64,000 nt of DNA from Pseudomonas tumuqii (GTDB lineage: Bacteria; Pseudomonadota; Gammaproteobacteria; Pseudomonadales; Pseudomonadaceae). A program made the translations under genes and the position numbers. Below, piece by piece: positions 36,763 to 44,367 of this stretch (position 1 is its first letter; the number at the start of each line of letters is the position of its first letter). The notes beneath the pieces are model-generated. The model was not told the origin of the DNA, did not search any database, and saw nothing but the letters and a program-made list of their open reading frames with translations. Where the stretch lies: contig NZ_JAAOJA010000003.1 in assembly GCF_013184545.1 (NCBI RefSeq), forward strand, positions 495,040 to 559,039. The letters are read 5' to 3'.

Positions 36763-36808
36763 GGTGCGCCGTGCGCACCATCTGACGGTCGGTGCGCACG
36801 GCGCACCC
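36762..36808. repeat. Perfect 18-base inverted repeat inside the operon
   Basis: GGGTGCGCCGTGCGCACC (36762-36779) and GGTGCGCACGGCGCACCC (36791-36808) pair perfectly around an 11-base loop. It starts at the last base of the dehydrogenase stop and ends 33 bases before the kinase start. There is no T-tract. It could stabilise the upstream mRNA or limit read-through to the kinase. Confidence 0.85.
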
Positions 36809-36841
36809 TGCGCGAGTTCGACTAACTGTAAGGACTCTGTC

Positions 36842-38401
36842 TTGAGCGAAAAAAGCTACTTACTGGCCATCGATAACGGCACCCAGAGCGTGCGTGCGCT
36901 GTTGTTCGACCTGCAGGGCAATCTGCTCGGCAAGGGCAAGGTGGAACTCGAGGCCTATTATTCCACTCAGCCCGGCTGGGCCGAGCAGGACCCGGAGTAT
37001 TACTGGGCCAGCCTCGGCGAGGCCTGTCAACGGCTGTGGGCGGCGGTGGATATCGACCGCCGTCTGATCAAGGGCGTGGCGCTAACCACCCAGCGTGGCA
37101 CGCTGATCCATGTCGATGCGCTGGGCCAGCCACTGCGCCCGGCGATCCTCTGGCTCGATCAGCGTCAGGCCGAGGTGCGCGGCAGGATCAAGGGGCCCTG
37201 GGGCTGGCTGTTCAAGCTGCTCGGCGCGCAAGCGGCGGTCGATCATTTTCGCGCCCAGGCCGAGGTCAACTGGGTCGCGCAGAACCAGCCGGAGATCTGC
37301 GCGCAAACCGATAAAGTCCTGCTGCTCTCCGGGTTTCTCAGCCATCGCCTGTGCGGGCGCTTCGTCGATTCGCTGGCCTGCTGCGTCGGCTACCTGCCGT
37401 TCGATTACAGGCGACTAAAGTGGGCTGCGCTGCGTGACTGGAAGTGGCAGGCCATAGCGGTGCGCCGCGAGCAGTTGCCGGAGCTCTGCAAGCCGGGCGA
37501 ACAGCTCGGCAGCATCAGCGCCGCGGCCAGCCGCCACACCGGTATTCCCGAGGGTTTGCCGTTGATCGCCGCGGGTGCCGACAAGGCCTGCGAAGTGCTC
37601 GGCGCGGGTGTGCTGGAGCCGCATATTGCCTGCCTGTCCTATGGCACCACCGCGACCATCAACACCACGCGACGCAGGTATCTGGAAACCATCGCGCTGA
37701 TCCCGCCATACCCGGCGGCGCTTCCCGCTCACTTCAACACCGAGGTGATGATCTACCGCGGCTTCTGGATGGTCAGCTGGTTCAAGCAGCAGTTCGGTCA
37801 GCGCGAAATGCAGCGGGCCAAGGCGCTTGGCGTCGAGCCCGAGGCGTTGTTCGACGAACTGGTCAACGCGGTGCCGGCCGGCTCCATGGGCCTGATGCTG
37901 CAACCCTACTGGTCGCCGGGCATTAGCGAGCCTGGCCTGGAGGCCAAGGGCTCGATCATCGGCTTTGGCGATGTGCACACCCGCGCGCATATCTATCGCG
38001 CCATTCTCGAAGGCCTGGCCTATGCCCTGCGCCAGGGCAAGGAGCGGATCGAGAAACGCTCGGGGACGAAAATTACCCGTCTGCGCGTCTCCGGTGGCGG
38101 TTCGCAGAGCGATGCGGCCATGCAGCTGACCGCCGATATCTTCGGCCTGCCAGCCGAGCGTCCGCATGTCTACGAAACCTCTGGCCTGGGAGCGGCCATC
38201 GATTGTGCGGTGGGCCTCGGCCTGCACCCGGATTTTCCCAGTGCCATCGCAGCCATGACCCGGGTCGGCCAGGTGTTCGTGCCCAATCCGGCGGCGCAGC
38301 GTATCTATGAGCAGCTGTATCGCGAGGTCTACCTGCACATGTACCGGCAGCTCAAGCCGCTGTATCTGCGGATTCGCGCGATCACCGGCTATCCGGCCTA
38401 A
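36842..38401 (+). CDS. FGGY-family carbohydrate (glycerol-like) kinase
   Basis: The protein has 519 residues from TTG 36842, with AAGGA 7 bases upstream and no better ATG before the first conserved residues. The ATPase-fold phosphate-1 motif is LLAIDNGTQSVRALLFD. FGGY signatures follow: GVALTTQRGTLI, GADKACEVLGAGV and the C-terminal RLRVSGGGSQSDAAMQLTAD. FGGY kinases phosphorylate glycerol, xylulose, gluconate and related sugars. Its place after the AGPS-like and GlpD-like genes suggests a glycerol or alkylglycerol substrate, as inference. The long spacing and hairpin before it imply that its expression may be set apart from the two genes before. Confidence 0.87.
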   Translation: MSEKSYLLAIDNGTQSVRALLFDLQGNLLGKGKVELEAYYSTQPGWAEQDPEYYWASLGEACQRLWAAVDIDRRLIKGVALTTQRGTLIHVDALGQPLRPAILWLDQRQAEVRGRIKGPWGWLFKLLGAQAAVDHFRAQAEVNWVAQNQPEICAQTDKVLLLSGFLSHRLCGRFVDSLACCVGYLPFDYRRLKWAALRDWKWQAIAVRREQLPELCKPGEQLGSISAAASRHTGIPEGLPLIAAGADKACEVLGAGVLEPHIACLSYGTTATINTTRRRYLETIALIPPYPAALPAHFNTEVMIYRGFWMVSWFKQQFGQREMQRAKALGVEPEALFDELVNAVPAGSMGLMLQPYWSPGISEPGLEAKGSIIGFGDVHTRAHIYRAILEGLAYALRQGKERIEKRSGTKITRLRVSGGGSQSDAAMQLTADIFGLPAERPHVYETSGLGAAIDCAVGLGLHPDFPSAIAAMTRVGQVFVPNPAAQRIYEQLYREVYLHMYRQLKPLYLRIRAITGYPA

Positions 38402-38560
38402 GCCGCGGACCAGTTGGCAGGCTTGAGCGTGCCGCATGGCAAAAGGCCGGGGCTTGGCTAAGGTGCAAGTGGCAACCGTGATAGGCTGGCCATGCAGCAT
38501 ACTGTCACGCGCTGTACGCGATGCCATAAGAATCATAAGAAGAAGCAGAGGAACGCTCGC

Positions 38561-38920
38561 TTGAAAATACTGATAGTCGATGATTCGGCGATGTCACGAA
38601 AACTGGTGCTCAAAGCCCTGCCCGCGGAATTGCAGGCGGTCGTGACCCAGGCCGCTAACGGTGAGGAAGCCTTGGCGGCATTCCATGCCGGCCATGCCGA
38701 GGTGATCTTTCTCGATCTGACCATGCCGGTGATGGACGGTTTTCGTACCCTGGAGCAACTCAAGCGCGAGGATGCCAATGCCGTCGTCATCGTCATCAGC
38801 GCCGATATCCAGCCGCAAGCCCAGCAGCGAGTACGCGATCTGGGGGCGGCGGCCTTCGTCAAGAAACCGATTACCTCCGAGGCCATGCAGGCGGCGCTGT
38901 ATGAAGTAGGGCTGATCTAG
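38561..38920 (+). CDS. Stand-alone CheY-like receiver protein
   Basis: The protein has 119 residues from TTG 38561, with GAGGA 8 bases upstream. It is a single receiver domain: acidic pair Asp7-Asp8, phosphoacceptor Asp52 (FLDLTMPVMDG), Ser80 in place of the conserved Thr/Ser, and Lys102 in FVKKP. No output domain is present, so it acts through protein contacts. The CheC-like gene begins directly after its stop and the kinase gene 25 bases beyond that. The three form a phosphorelay with its own phosphatase. Confidence 0.9.
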   Translation: MKILIVDDSAMSRKLVLKALPAELQAVVTQAANGEEALAAFHAGHAEVIFLDLTMPVMDGFRTLEQLKREDANAVVIVISADIQPQAQQRVRDLGAAAFVKKPITSEAMQAALYEVGLI

Positions 38921-39538
38921 ATGAGCAGCCAACTGGCGAACTTGAATGAAGAGCAGCGCGATGCCTTGCAGGAACTGATGAACGTGGCCATGGGCCAGGG
39001 CGCTGATCGCCTGGCCCGCTTGACCGAAACCTTCGTCACCCTGTCAGTCCCCTGCATCCATGCCGTCGACGTGACCAATACCAGCCTGCTGAATCAGCTG
39101 ACGATCGCCAGTCAGCCGGCCATCATCACCCGTCAGTCCTTTCTCGGTCGCCTGCGCGGCGAGGTGATGGTCTGCTTTGGCGTGAATGGTGCCGATCAAC
39201 TGGCCGACTTGATGGGCTATGAAGGTCTGGAAAAACACAGCATTCAGGATGAGCTGATGCTGGACGTCACCAATATCCTGACCGGGGCCTGTATCAATGG
39301 TCTGGCGCAGCAGGTCGATATCAAGGTGAGTTACGGTTCGCCCTCGCTGTTGTCGCGTGGGCGTTCGCTGCAGGAGGTACTCGGCGCCGAGGAGTTGCGT
39401 GGCCATCAGGCGCTGGTGCTGGAGATCCATTTCGAAGTGGCGACCCACAGCTTCTATTGTGATCTGCTGGTGTGCATCACCGAAGACACGGTGGGCACCG
39501 TTATCGAAGTGATCGATCAGTTGCTGAGTGATATCTAG
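38921..39538 (+). CDS. CheC-family chemotaxis phosphatase
   Basis: The protein has 205 residues, and its ATG follows the receiver stop with no gap. CheC/CheX/FliY proteins dephosphorylate CheY-P through the motif Asp/Ser-x3-Glu-x2-Asn-x22-Pro. Here it can be read exactly as Asp14, Glu18, Asn21, Pro44 (DALQELMNVAMGQGADRL...). A second half-site (DELMLDVTNILTGACINGL) keeps the Asn but has Asp instead of Glu, so only one site seems active. CheC is common in Bacillus and Thermotoga but less so in Pseudomonas. The likely target is the receiver encoded in front. Confidence 0.87.
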   Translation: MSSQLANLNEEQRDALQELMNVAMGQGADRLARLTETFVTLSVPCIHAVDVTNTSLLNQLTIASQPAIITRQSFLGRLRGEVMVCFGVNGADQLADLMGYEGLEKHSIQDELMLDVTNILTGACINGLAQQVDIKVSYGSPSLLSRGRSLQEVLGAEELRGHQALVLEIHFEVATHSFYCDLLVCITEDTVGTVIEVIDQLLSDI

Positions 39539-39563
39539 TAGATCATCGGAATAAGGATGCGAG

Positions 39564-40898
39564 ATGACGTCTGCACCAGGAGAAGTATTGCCCGCGGAGC
39601 TGGTGGCGGTGCTGCAGAGCATCAACCTCGGCGTCTTGTTGCTCGATAGCCAGTACCGGGTAGCGTTCTGGAACGATTTCATGGCGATCCACAGCGGCAA
39701 GGACTGCAATGAGGTCAGGGGGCGGTCGCTGTTCGAGCTGTTTCCGGAGTTGCCACGGCTGTGGGTGCAGAAGAAGGTCGACGGGGTGTTCGCCTTGCAC
39801 AACCTGGCGTTCACCTCCTGGCAGCAACGCCCGCACCTGTTCAGTTTCTCCGGCAGCCGGCCGATCACCGGCTCGACCGAAATGATGTACCAGAATTGCA
39901 CCTTCTCGCCGATGGTGGAGGCCGCGGGCACCGTCAAATATGTCTGCCTGACCATCTCCGATGCCACCGAAACCGCGGCCCAGCACCTGCAACTGGAGCA
40001 GCTCAATCAACTGCTGCGCGCCGAACAGAGCGAGCAGACACGCCTGATTCGCAAGCTCGAGGACACCCAGGCGCAACTGCTGCAGTCGGAGAAAATGGCA
40101 GCGATCGGCCAGTTGGCCGCAGGCGTTGCCCACGAGATCAACAACCCGGTGGGTTACGTCTATTCCAACTTCAGCAGCCTGGAGCGTTATGTCGGTGATC
40201 TGTTCCACCTGATCGAGAGCTATCAGGCGCTGGCAGCCGAACATCAGGATGCAGCCTTGCGCGCGCAGCTGGAGCAGGCCAACAAGGCGCTGGATTACGA
40301 TTTTCTGCGCAGCGACATGGCCGATCTGGTGCGTGAGTCACGCCAGGGCCTGGAGCGGGTCAAGCAGATCGTCCAGGATCTGCGCGACTTCTCCCATATC
40401 GACTCGGGCGACTGGCAGGAGGCCGATTTGCACAAGGGTCTCGACAGCACGCTCAACGTGATCTGGAACGAGATCAAGTTCAAGGCCGAGGTGGTCAAGA
40501 ACTACGGCGAATTGCAGCCCGTGCAGTGTCTCGGCTCGCAGCTCAATCAGGTGTTCATGAATCTGATCATCAATGCCGCTCATGCCATCGAGGGGCAGGG
40601 CACTATCTGGCTGGAAACCGGCGCCCAGGATGATTGGGTGTTCGTGCGGGTGCGCGACAGTGGCAGTGGTATTGCCCCGGAGAATCTGACCCGCTTGTTC
40701 GACCCGTTCTTCACCACCAAGCCGGTCGGGCAAGGCACCGGTCTTGGCCTGTCGGTGTCTTACAGCATCGTGGCCAAACACCATGGCCGCCTGGAAGTCG
40801 AGAGTGAACCCGGCAAGGGCGCCGTGTTCACCGTCTGGCTACCACTCTGTCAGCCGCCGCAGGGCGATAGCGCGGTCGATCTGCCCGCGGGCGAGTGA
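39564..40898 (+). CDS. Soluble PAS-domain sensor histidine kinase
   Basis: The protein has 444 residues without TM segments. A PAS domain (about 10-135, [18 protein letters not shown]) leads into a coiled coil (about 137-178). A HisKA domain has the phospho-His190 in [13 protein letters not shown], the NtrB-like H-box. The ATPase domain shows N box [16 protein letters not shown]1 [10 protein letters not shown] and F/G2 [19 protein letters not shown]. It most likely phosphorylates the receiver encoded two genes upstream. The PAS ligand is unknown. It closes a three-gene operon. Confidence 0.9.
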   Translation: MTSAPGEVLPAELVAVLQSINLGVLLLDSQYRVAFWNDFMAIHSGKDCNEVRGRSLFELFPELPRLWVQKKVDGVFALHNLAFTSWQQRPHLFSFSGSRPITGSTEMMYQNCTFSPMVEAAGTVKYVCLTISDATETAAQHLQLEQLNQLLRAEQSEQTRLIRKLEDTQAQLLQSEKMAAIGQLAAGVAHEINNPVGYVYSNFSSLERYVGDLFHLIESYQALAAEHQDAALRAQLEQANKALDYDFLRSDMADLVRESRQGLERVKQIVQDLRDFSHIDSGDWQEADLHKGLDSTLNVIWNEIKFKAEVVKNYGELQPVQCLGSQLNQVFMNLIINAAHAIEGQGTIWLETGAQDDWVFVRVRDSGSGIAPENLTRLFDPFFTTKPVGQGTGLGLSVSYSIVAKHHGRLEVESEPGKGAVFTVWLPLCQPPQGDSAVDLPAGE

Positions 40899-41019
40899 TG
40901 CGTGCTGCATTGGGCGAGCTGACAGGCAGGCACTATTTTGCGTTTGCGTGCTGGCGCACCTTTGCCGGCTTTTCGTTGTCCACACAGTCTCGATCCGATT
41001 GGCTTCCAAGGCGCTGGTT

Positions 41020-41916
41020 ATGAGCGAACGCAAGGCATTGTTGATCCTGCACGGCAAGCAAGCCGGCAACCAAGAGGTGCGCGCCGCGGTGGAGACGCGC
41101 CGTAAGGATGGCTGGCAGCTCGACGTGCGGGTCACCTGGGAGGCGGGTGACGCCCGTCGGCTGGTCAACGAGGCGCTGCTGGCCGGCTATCCGACGCTGA
41201 TCGCCGGCGGTGGTGACGGTCTGTTGCGCGAGGTGGCCGAAGCGATGGCGCTGGCGCAGACCGAGGCCAGCCTGGTGCTACTGCCGCTGGGTACCGCCAA
41301 CGACTTCGCCAATGCCGCGGGGCTGCCATTGACTCCATTCGAAGCCCTGGCGTTGCTGGATACGCCGGCGCAGCCGATTGACCTGGGTGAGGTCGATGGT
41401 CAGCTTTTCCTCAATATGGCCACGGGTGGTTTCGGTTCCAATGTCACCGCCAACACCTCCGAAGACCTCAAGCGCCTGCTCGGCGGCGCGGCCTATTTTC
41501 TCACCGGCCTGACCCGCTTTGCCGAGGTGCGTTCGGCCTTTGGTCGCTTCAGTGGGCCGGATTTCCTCTGGGAGGGCGAGTTCATTGCCATGGGCATTGG
41601 CAATGGGCGACAGGCCGGTGGCGGGCATCTGCTTTGCCCGCATGCGCGAGTGAATGACGGTTTGCTGGATGTCTGCATAGTCCCAGCCGCGGAGGATGTG
41701 GTTGGCACCCTGGGCACCTTGTTGGCCGGCGGGATCAATGGCTTGCAAAGCGTCGCCCTCAGCGCGCGCTTGCCCTGGGTGGAGATCGAGGCGCCGGAAG
41801 GTCTGGATGTGAATCTGGATGGCGAGCCGCTGGAAAGCTCGCGACTGCGGTTTTCCGCGCGGCGTCATGCATTGCGGGTGCATTTGCCGGTGGATTCGCC
41901 GTTGCTGCGCGAGTGA
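41020..41916 (+). CDS. yegS: YegS-type lipid/diacylglycerol kinase
   Basis: The protein has 298 residues from the ATG at 41020. The DAGK catalytic fold shows PTLIAGGGDGLLREVAEAM (the GGDG nucleotide loop) and LLPLGTANDFANAAGLP, then HLLCPHARVNDGLLDV and the final beta sandwich with GLDVNLDGEPL. YegS phosphorylates phosphatidylglycerol in E. coli; the substrate in this organism is unproven. It lies between the kinase gene and a second cheV, and its neighbours do not share its pathway, but a lipid kinase close to the AGPS-like genes is worth noting. Confidence 0.9.
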   Translation: MSERKALLILHGKQAGNQEVRAAVETRRKDGWQLDVRVTWEAGDARRLVNEALLAGYPTLIAGGGDGLLREVAEAMALAQTEASLVLLPLGTANDFANAAGLPLTPFEALALLDTPAQPIDLGEVDGQLFLNMATGGFGSNVTANTSEDLKRLLGGAAYFLTGLTRFAEVRSAFGRFSGPDFLWEGEFIAMGIGNGRQAGGGHLLCPHARVNDGLLDVCIVPAAEDVVGTLGTLLAGGINGLQSVALSARLPWVEIEAPEGLDVNLDGEPLESSRLRFSARRHALRVHLPVDSPLLRE

Positions 41917-42046
41917 TGTCGCTGGCACTTGGCTGGCACCGCTGCGCCGGCTCGTGCAAGATGGCGCCTGGTCGGCTTCAGCGCTGTCGCTCCTTGCCGA
42001 TAGCCTTGCTGTAACTGGATTCGATAACAACAATTTGGAGCGCGCA

Positions 42047-42982
42047 ATGGCTGGCATTCTCGACTCGGTGGATCAACGTACCCAATTGGTGGGCGAGAAC
42101 CGCCTGGAAATCCTGATGTTCCGCCTGGCTGGGCGACAGTTGTTCGCGATCAACGTGTTCAAGGTGCAGGAAGTCCTGCAGATGCCCAAGCTGACGCTGA
42201 TGCCGCACCGCCATCGCTTTGTTTGCGGGGTGGTCAATCTGCGTGGCCAGACCCTGCCGGTGATCGACCTGTCGCAAGCCATCGGCATGCGCCCGATAGT
42301 GCCGGATGAGCGCAGCACCATCATCGTCACCGAGTACAACCGCTCGGTGCAGGCGTTCCTGGTGGGCGGCGTCGATCGCATTCTCAACCTCAACTGGGAG
42401 TCCATCCTGCCGCCACCGGGTGGCGCGGGGCGCCAGCATTACCTGACGGCGATCACCAAGGTCGAAGAGCAGTTGGTGGAAATCATCGACGTGGAAAAGG
42501 TGTTGGCCGAGATCGTGCCCTACAACGCCAAGATATCCGGCGACCGCCTGGCCGATCCGCTGCTGGAGCGTGCGCGCGGGCGTGAGGTGCTGCTGGTGGA
42601 CGACTCCAGTGTGGCCCTGGCGCAGCTGCGCGAGACCCTGTCGCAGTTGGGCCTGAAGATGCATGTGGCCACCGATGGTCTGAAAGGCCTGCACATGCTG
42701 AAGAAATGGGCGGATGCCGGCGAGGTGCTGACCGACAAGCTGTTGATGGTGTTCACCGATGCGGAAATGCCGGAGATGGACGGCTACCGCCTGACCACCG
42801 AGATCCGTCAGGATCCGCGCCTGAAGGATCTCTACGTGGTGCTGCATACCTCGCTGTCCGGCAGCTTCAACGAGGCCATGGTGAAAAAGGTCGGTTGCGA
42901 CAACTTCCTCTCCAAGTTCCAGCCGGACAAACTGGTCGACGTGATCCGCGAACGCTTGATGCTGGATGAACCCCGCGCGTAG
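42047..42982 (+). CDS. cheV: Chemotaxis coupling protein CheV (second copy)
   Basis: The protein has 311 residues from the ATG at 42047, with GGAG 6 bases upstream. The CheW-like half has FAINVFKVQEVLQMP and CGVVNLRGQTLPVIDLSQAI. The receiver half has EVLLVDDSSVA, the phosphoacceptor in MVFTDAEMPEMDGY, then LHTSLSGSF and FLSKFQPDKL. It shares the layout with the CheV at 28281 but the N-terminus is longer (MAGILDSVDQRTQLVGENRL, typical of CheV). The two are diverged paralogues that may serve different receptors. Confidence 0.92.
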   Translation: MAGILDSVDQRTQLVGENRLEILMFRLAGRQLFAINVFKVQEVLQMPKLTLMPHRHRFVCGVVNLRGQTLPVIDLSQAIGMRPIVPDERSTIIVTEYNRSVQAFLVGGVDRILNLNWESILPPPGGAGRQHYLTAITKVEEQLVEIIDVEKVLAEIVPYNAKISGDRLADPLLERARGREVLLVDDSSVALAQLRETLSQLGLKMHVATDGLKGLHMLKKWADAGEVLTDKLLMVFTDAEMPEMDGYRLTTEIRQDPRLKDLYVVLHTSLSGSFNEAMVKKVGCDNFLSKFQPDKLVDVIRERLMLDEPRA

Positions 42983-42998
42983 GGCGGCCCGGTAGCCG

Positions 42999-43484
42999 CT
43001 ACAGTTGCTCGCCGAGGCGTTGACGCAGGTGCTCGATGCGCTTGCGGTTGACCCCCAGATCCGAGTAGCCCAGGCGCGAGGCCGAGCGTACATCGACGGC
43101 CTGCTCGCCAATCAGGAACTCCACATCATCGACGAAACGCAGCACCTGGCTGCTGAATTCGGCACGCAGGTAATCCGCGCTCTGTTCGATCAGACGCACG
43201 CGGGGTTCGTCGGCCAATAGTTTGACCAGCAGTGCCTGGGTCTGCGCCGGGCTGCCCTTGAGCGGCAGCGGCTCGACCCGATGCGCCTCGTCGCTGGCCT
43301 GGCTGCTGACGCAGTTGGGTGACTCCGGGCAGGGCGCCAGGCGCCCGTCGTGCACGCCCAGGTTGTCCGGCGGGCTGCCGCTGCAGGCACTCAGCAGGAC
43401 CGCCAGAGCCAACGCCAATATGGGCTTGTGAGTACGCCGGGTTACTCGTATAAGGGCTTTTTGCCGAACGGGAAGCTGGCTCAT
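42999..43484 (-). CDS. DUF1499 lipoprotein
   Basis: The protein has 161 residues. A basic N-terminus is followed by a hydrophobic stretch and the lipobox LLSAC (Cys34). The mature DUF1499 domain shows LAPCPESPNCVSSQA, with two conserved cysteines, and FVDDVEFLI. The function is unknown. Its ATG overlaps the divergent MOSC gene's ATG in a shared CATG, and its GGAGAG ribosome site lies inside the MOSC coding region. No later in-frame start would keep the signal peptide. Confidence 0.8.
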   Translation of the reverse strand: MSQLPVRQKALIRVTRRTHKPILALALAVLLSACSGSPPDNLGVHDGRLAPCPESPNCVSSQASDEAHRVEPLPLKGSPAQTQALLVKLLADEPRVRLIEQSADYLRAEFSSQVLRFVDDVEFLIGEQAVDVRSASRLGYSDLGVNRKRIEHLRQRLGEQL

Positions 43485-44286
43485 GTTACGTCTCTCCGGG
43501 TTGTACCGTTATCCACTGAAGTCCGCCATCGCCGAACCGCTGACTGCAATTCAGCTGGATGCCCTGGGCGTGGTCGGTGACCGTCGCTGGATGTTAGTCG
43601 ATGCACAGAATGGGCGCTTTCTTACCCAGCGGGCCTTGCCGCAGATGAGTCAACTGCTGGCGCGGCACACTGCTGCGGGTGGCCTGACCCTAAGTGCGCC
43701 CGGTTTTGCTGCGCTCGAGGTGCCCTTGCCGACGGCCGATGCAGCGTTGCGCGGGGTGTTTATCTGGAGCGACAGCCTCTATGTCCCGGACGCCGGCGAT
43801 GAGGCAGCCGAGTGGTTGAGCCGCTTTATCGGCAAGCCCTGTCGCCTGGTGCATGTGCCCGCCGAGCGCGGCCGTTATATCGCGGGTAATCTCAGCGCGG
43901 CGGAGAAGGTCGGCTTCGCCGATGGTTTTCCCCTGCTGTTGATCGGCCAGGCTTCGCTGGATGATTTGTCGGCGCGGGTTGGCCGGCCGCTGGAAATGCT
44001 GCGTTTCCGGCCGAATCTGGTGGTCGAGGGCAGTGCGGCCTATGCCGAAGACAGTTGGCGGCGTATCCGCATTGGCGGCATCGAGTTTCGTGTAGCCAAG
44101 GGCTGCACGCGCTGCATCCTCACAACCCTGGACCCGCTGACCGGCGAGCGCAGTGCCGACCGTGAACCGCTGACCACGCTGAAGACCTACCGCGCCCGTG
44201 ATGGCGAGCTGTACTTCGGCCAGAATCTGATCAACCAGGGCGGCGGCGAGCTGCAGCTCGGTATGGCGGTTGAGGTGTTGGAGTAA
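43483..44286 (+). CDS. MOSC-domain protein (YcbX-like)
   Basis: The protein has 267 residues. An N-terminal MOSC beta-barrel domain (LSGLYRYPLKSAIAEPLTAI, GVVGDRRWMLVD) precedes the MOSC domain. The latter has FRPNLVVEG and the cofactor-binding Cys segment KGCTRCILT. It has no C-terminal ferredoxin domain, unlike E. coli YcbX. Such proteins bind Moco and reduce N-hydroxylated compounds. It lies about 12 kb from the mobA-moaB-moeA cluster. GGGAAG lies 7 bases before the ATG. The start overlaps that of the DUF1499 gene on the other strand. Confidence 0.88.
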   Translation: MLRLSGLYRYPLKSAIAEPLTAIQLDALGVVGDRRWMLVDAQNGRFLTQRALPQMSQLLARHTAAGGLTLSAPGFAALEVPLPTADAALRGVFIWSDSLYVPDAGDEAAEWLSRFIGKPCRLVHVPAERGRYIAGNLSAAEKVGFADGFPLLLIGQASLDDLSARVGRPLEMLRFRPNLVVEGSAAYAEDSWRRIRIGGIEFRVAKGCTRCILTTLDPLTGERSADREPLTTLKTYRARDGELYFGQNLINQGGGELQLGMAVEVLE

Positions 44287-44310
44287 TCCACACCCTTTAG
44301 CAGGCCATAA

Positions 44311-44361
44311 GCTGCAAGCGCGATGGGCTGCCTGAGCCCCCCATCTTGCTTGGCTTGCAGC
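44311..44361. repeat. Inverted repeat between convergent MOSC and slt genes
   Basis: GCTGCAAGC (44311-44319) pairs with GCTTGCAGC (44353-44361), and inner bases TGGG and CCCA continue the pairing. Its place between two stops suggests a transcription-end or REP-type role. Confidence 0.6.
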
Positions 44362-44367
44362 GAAAAC

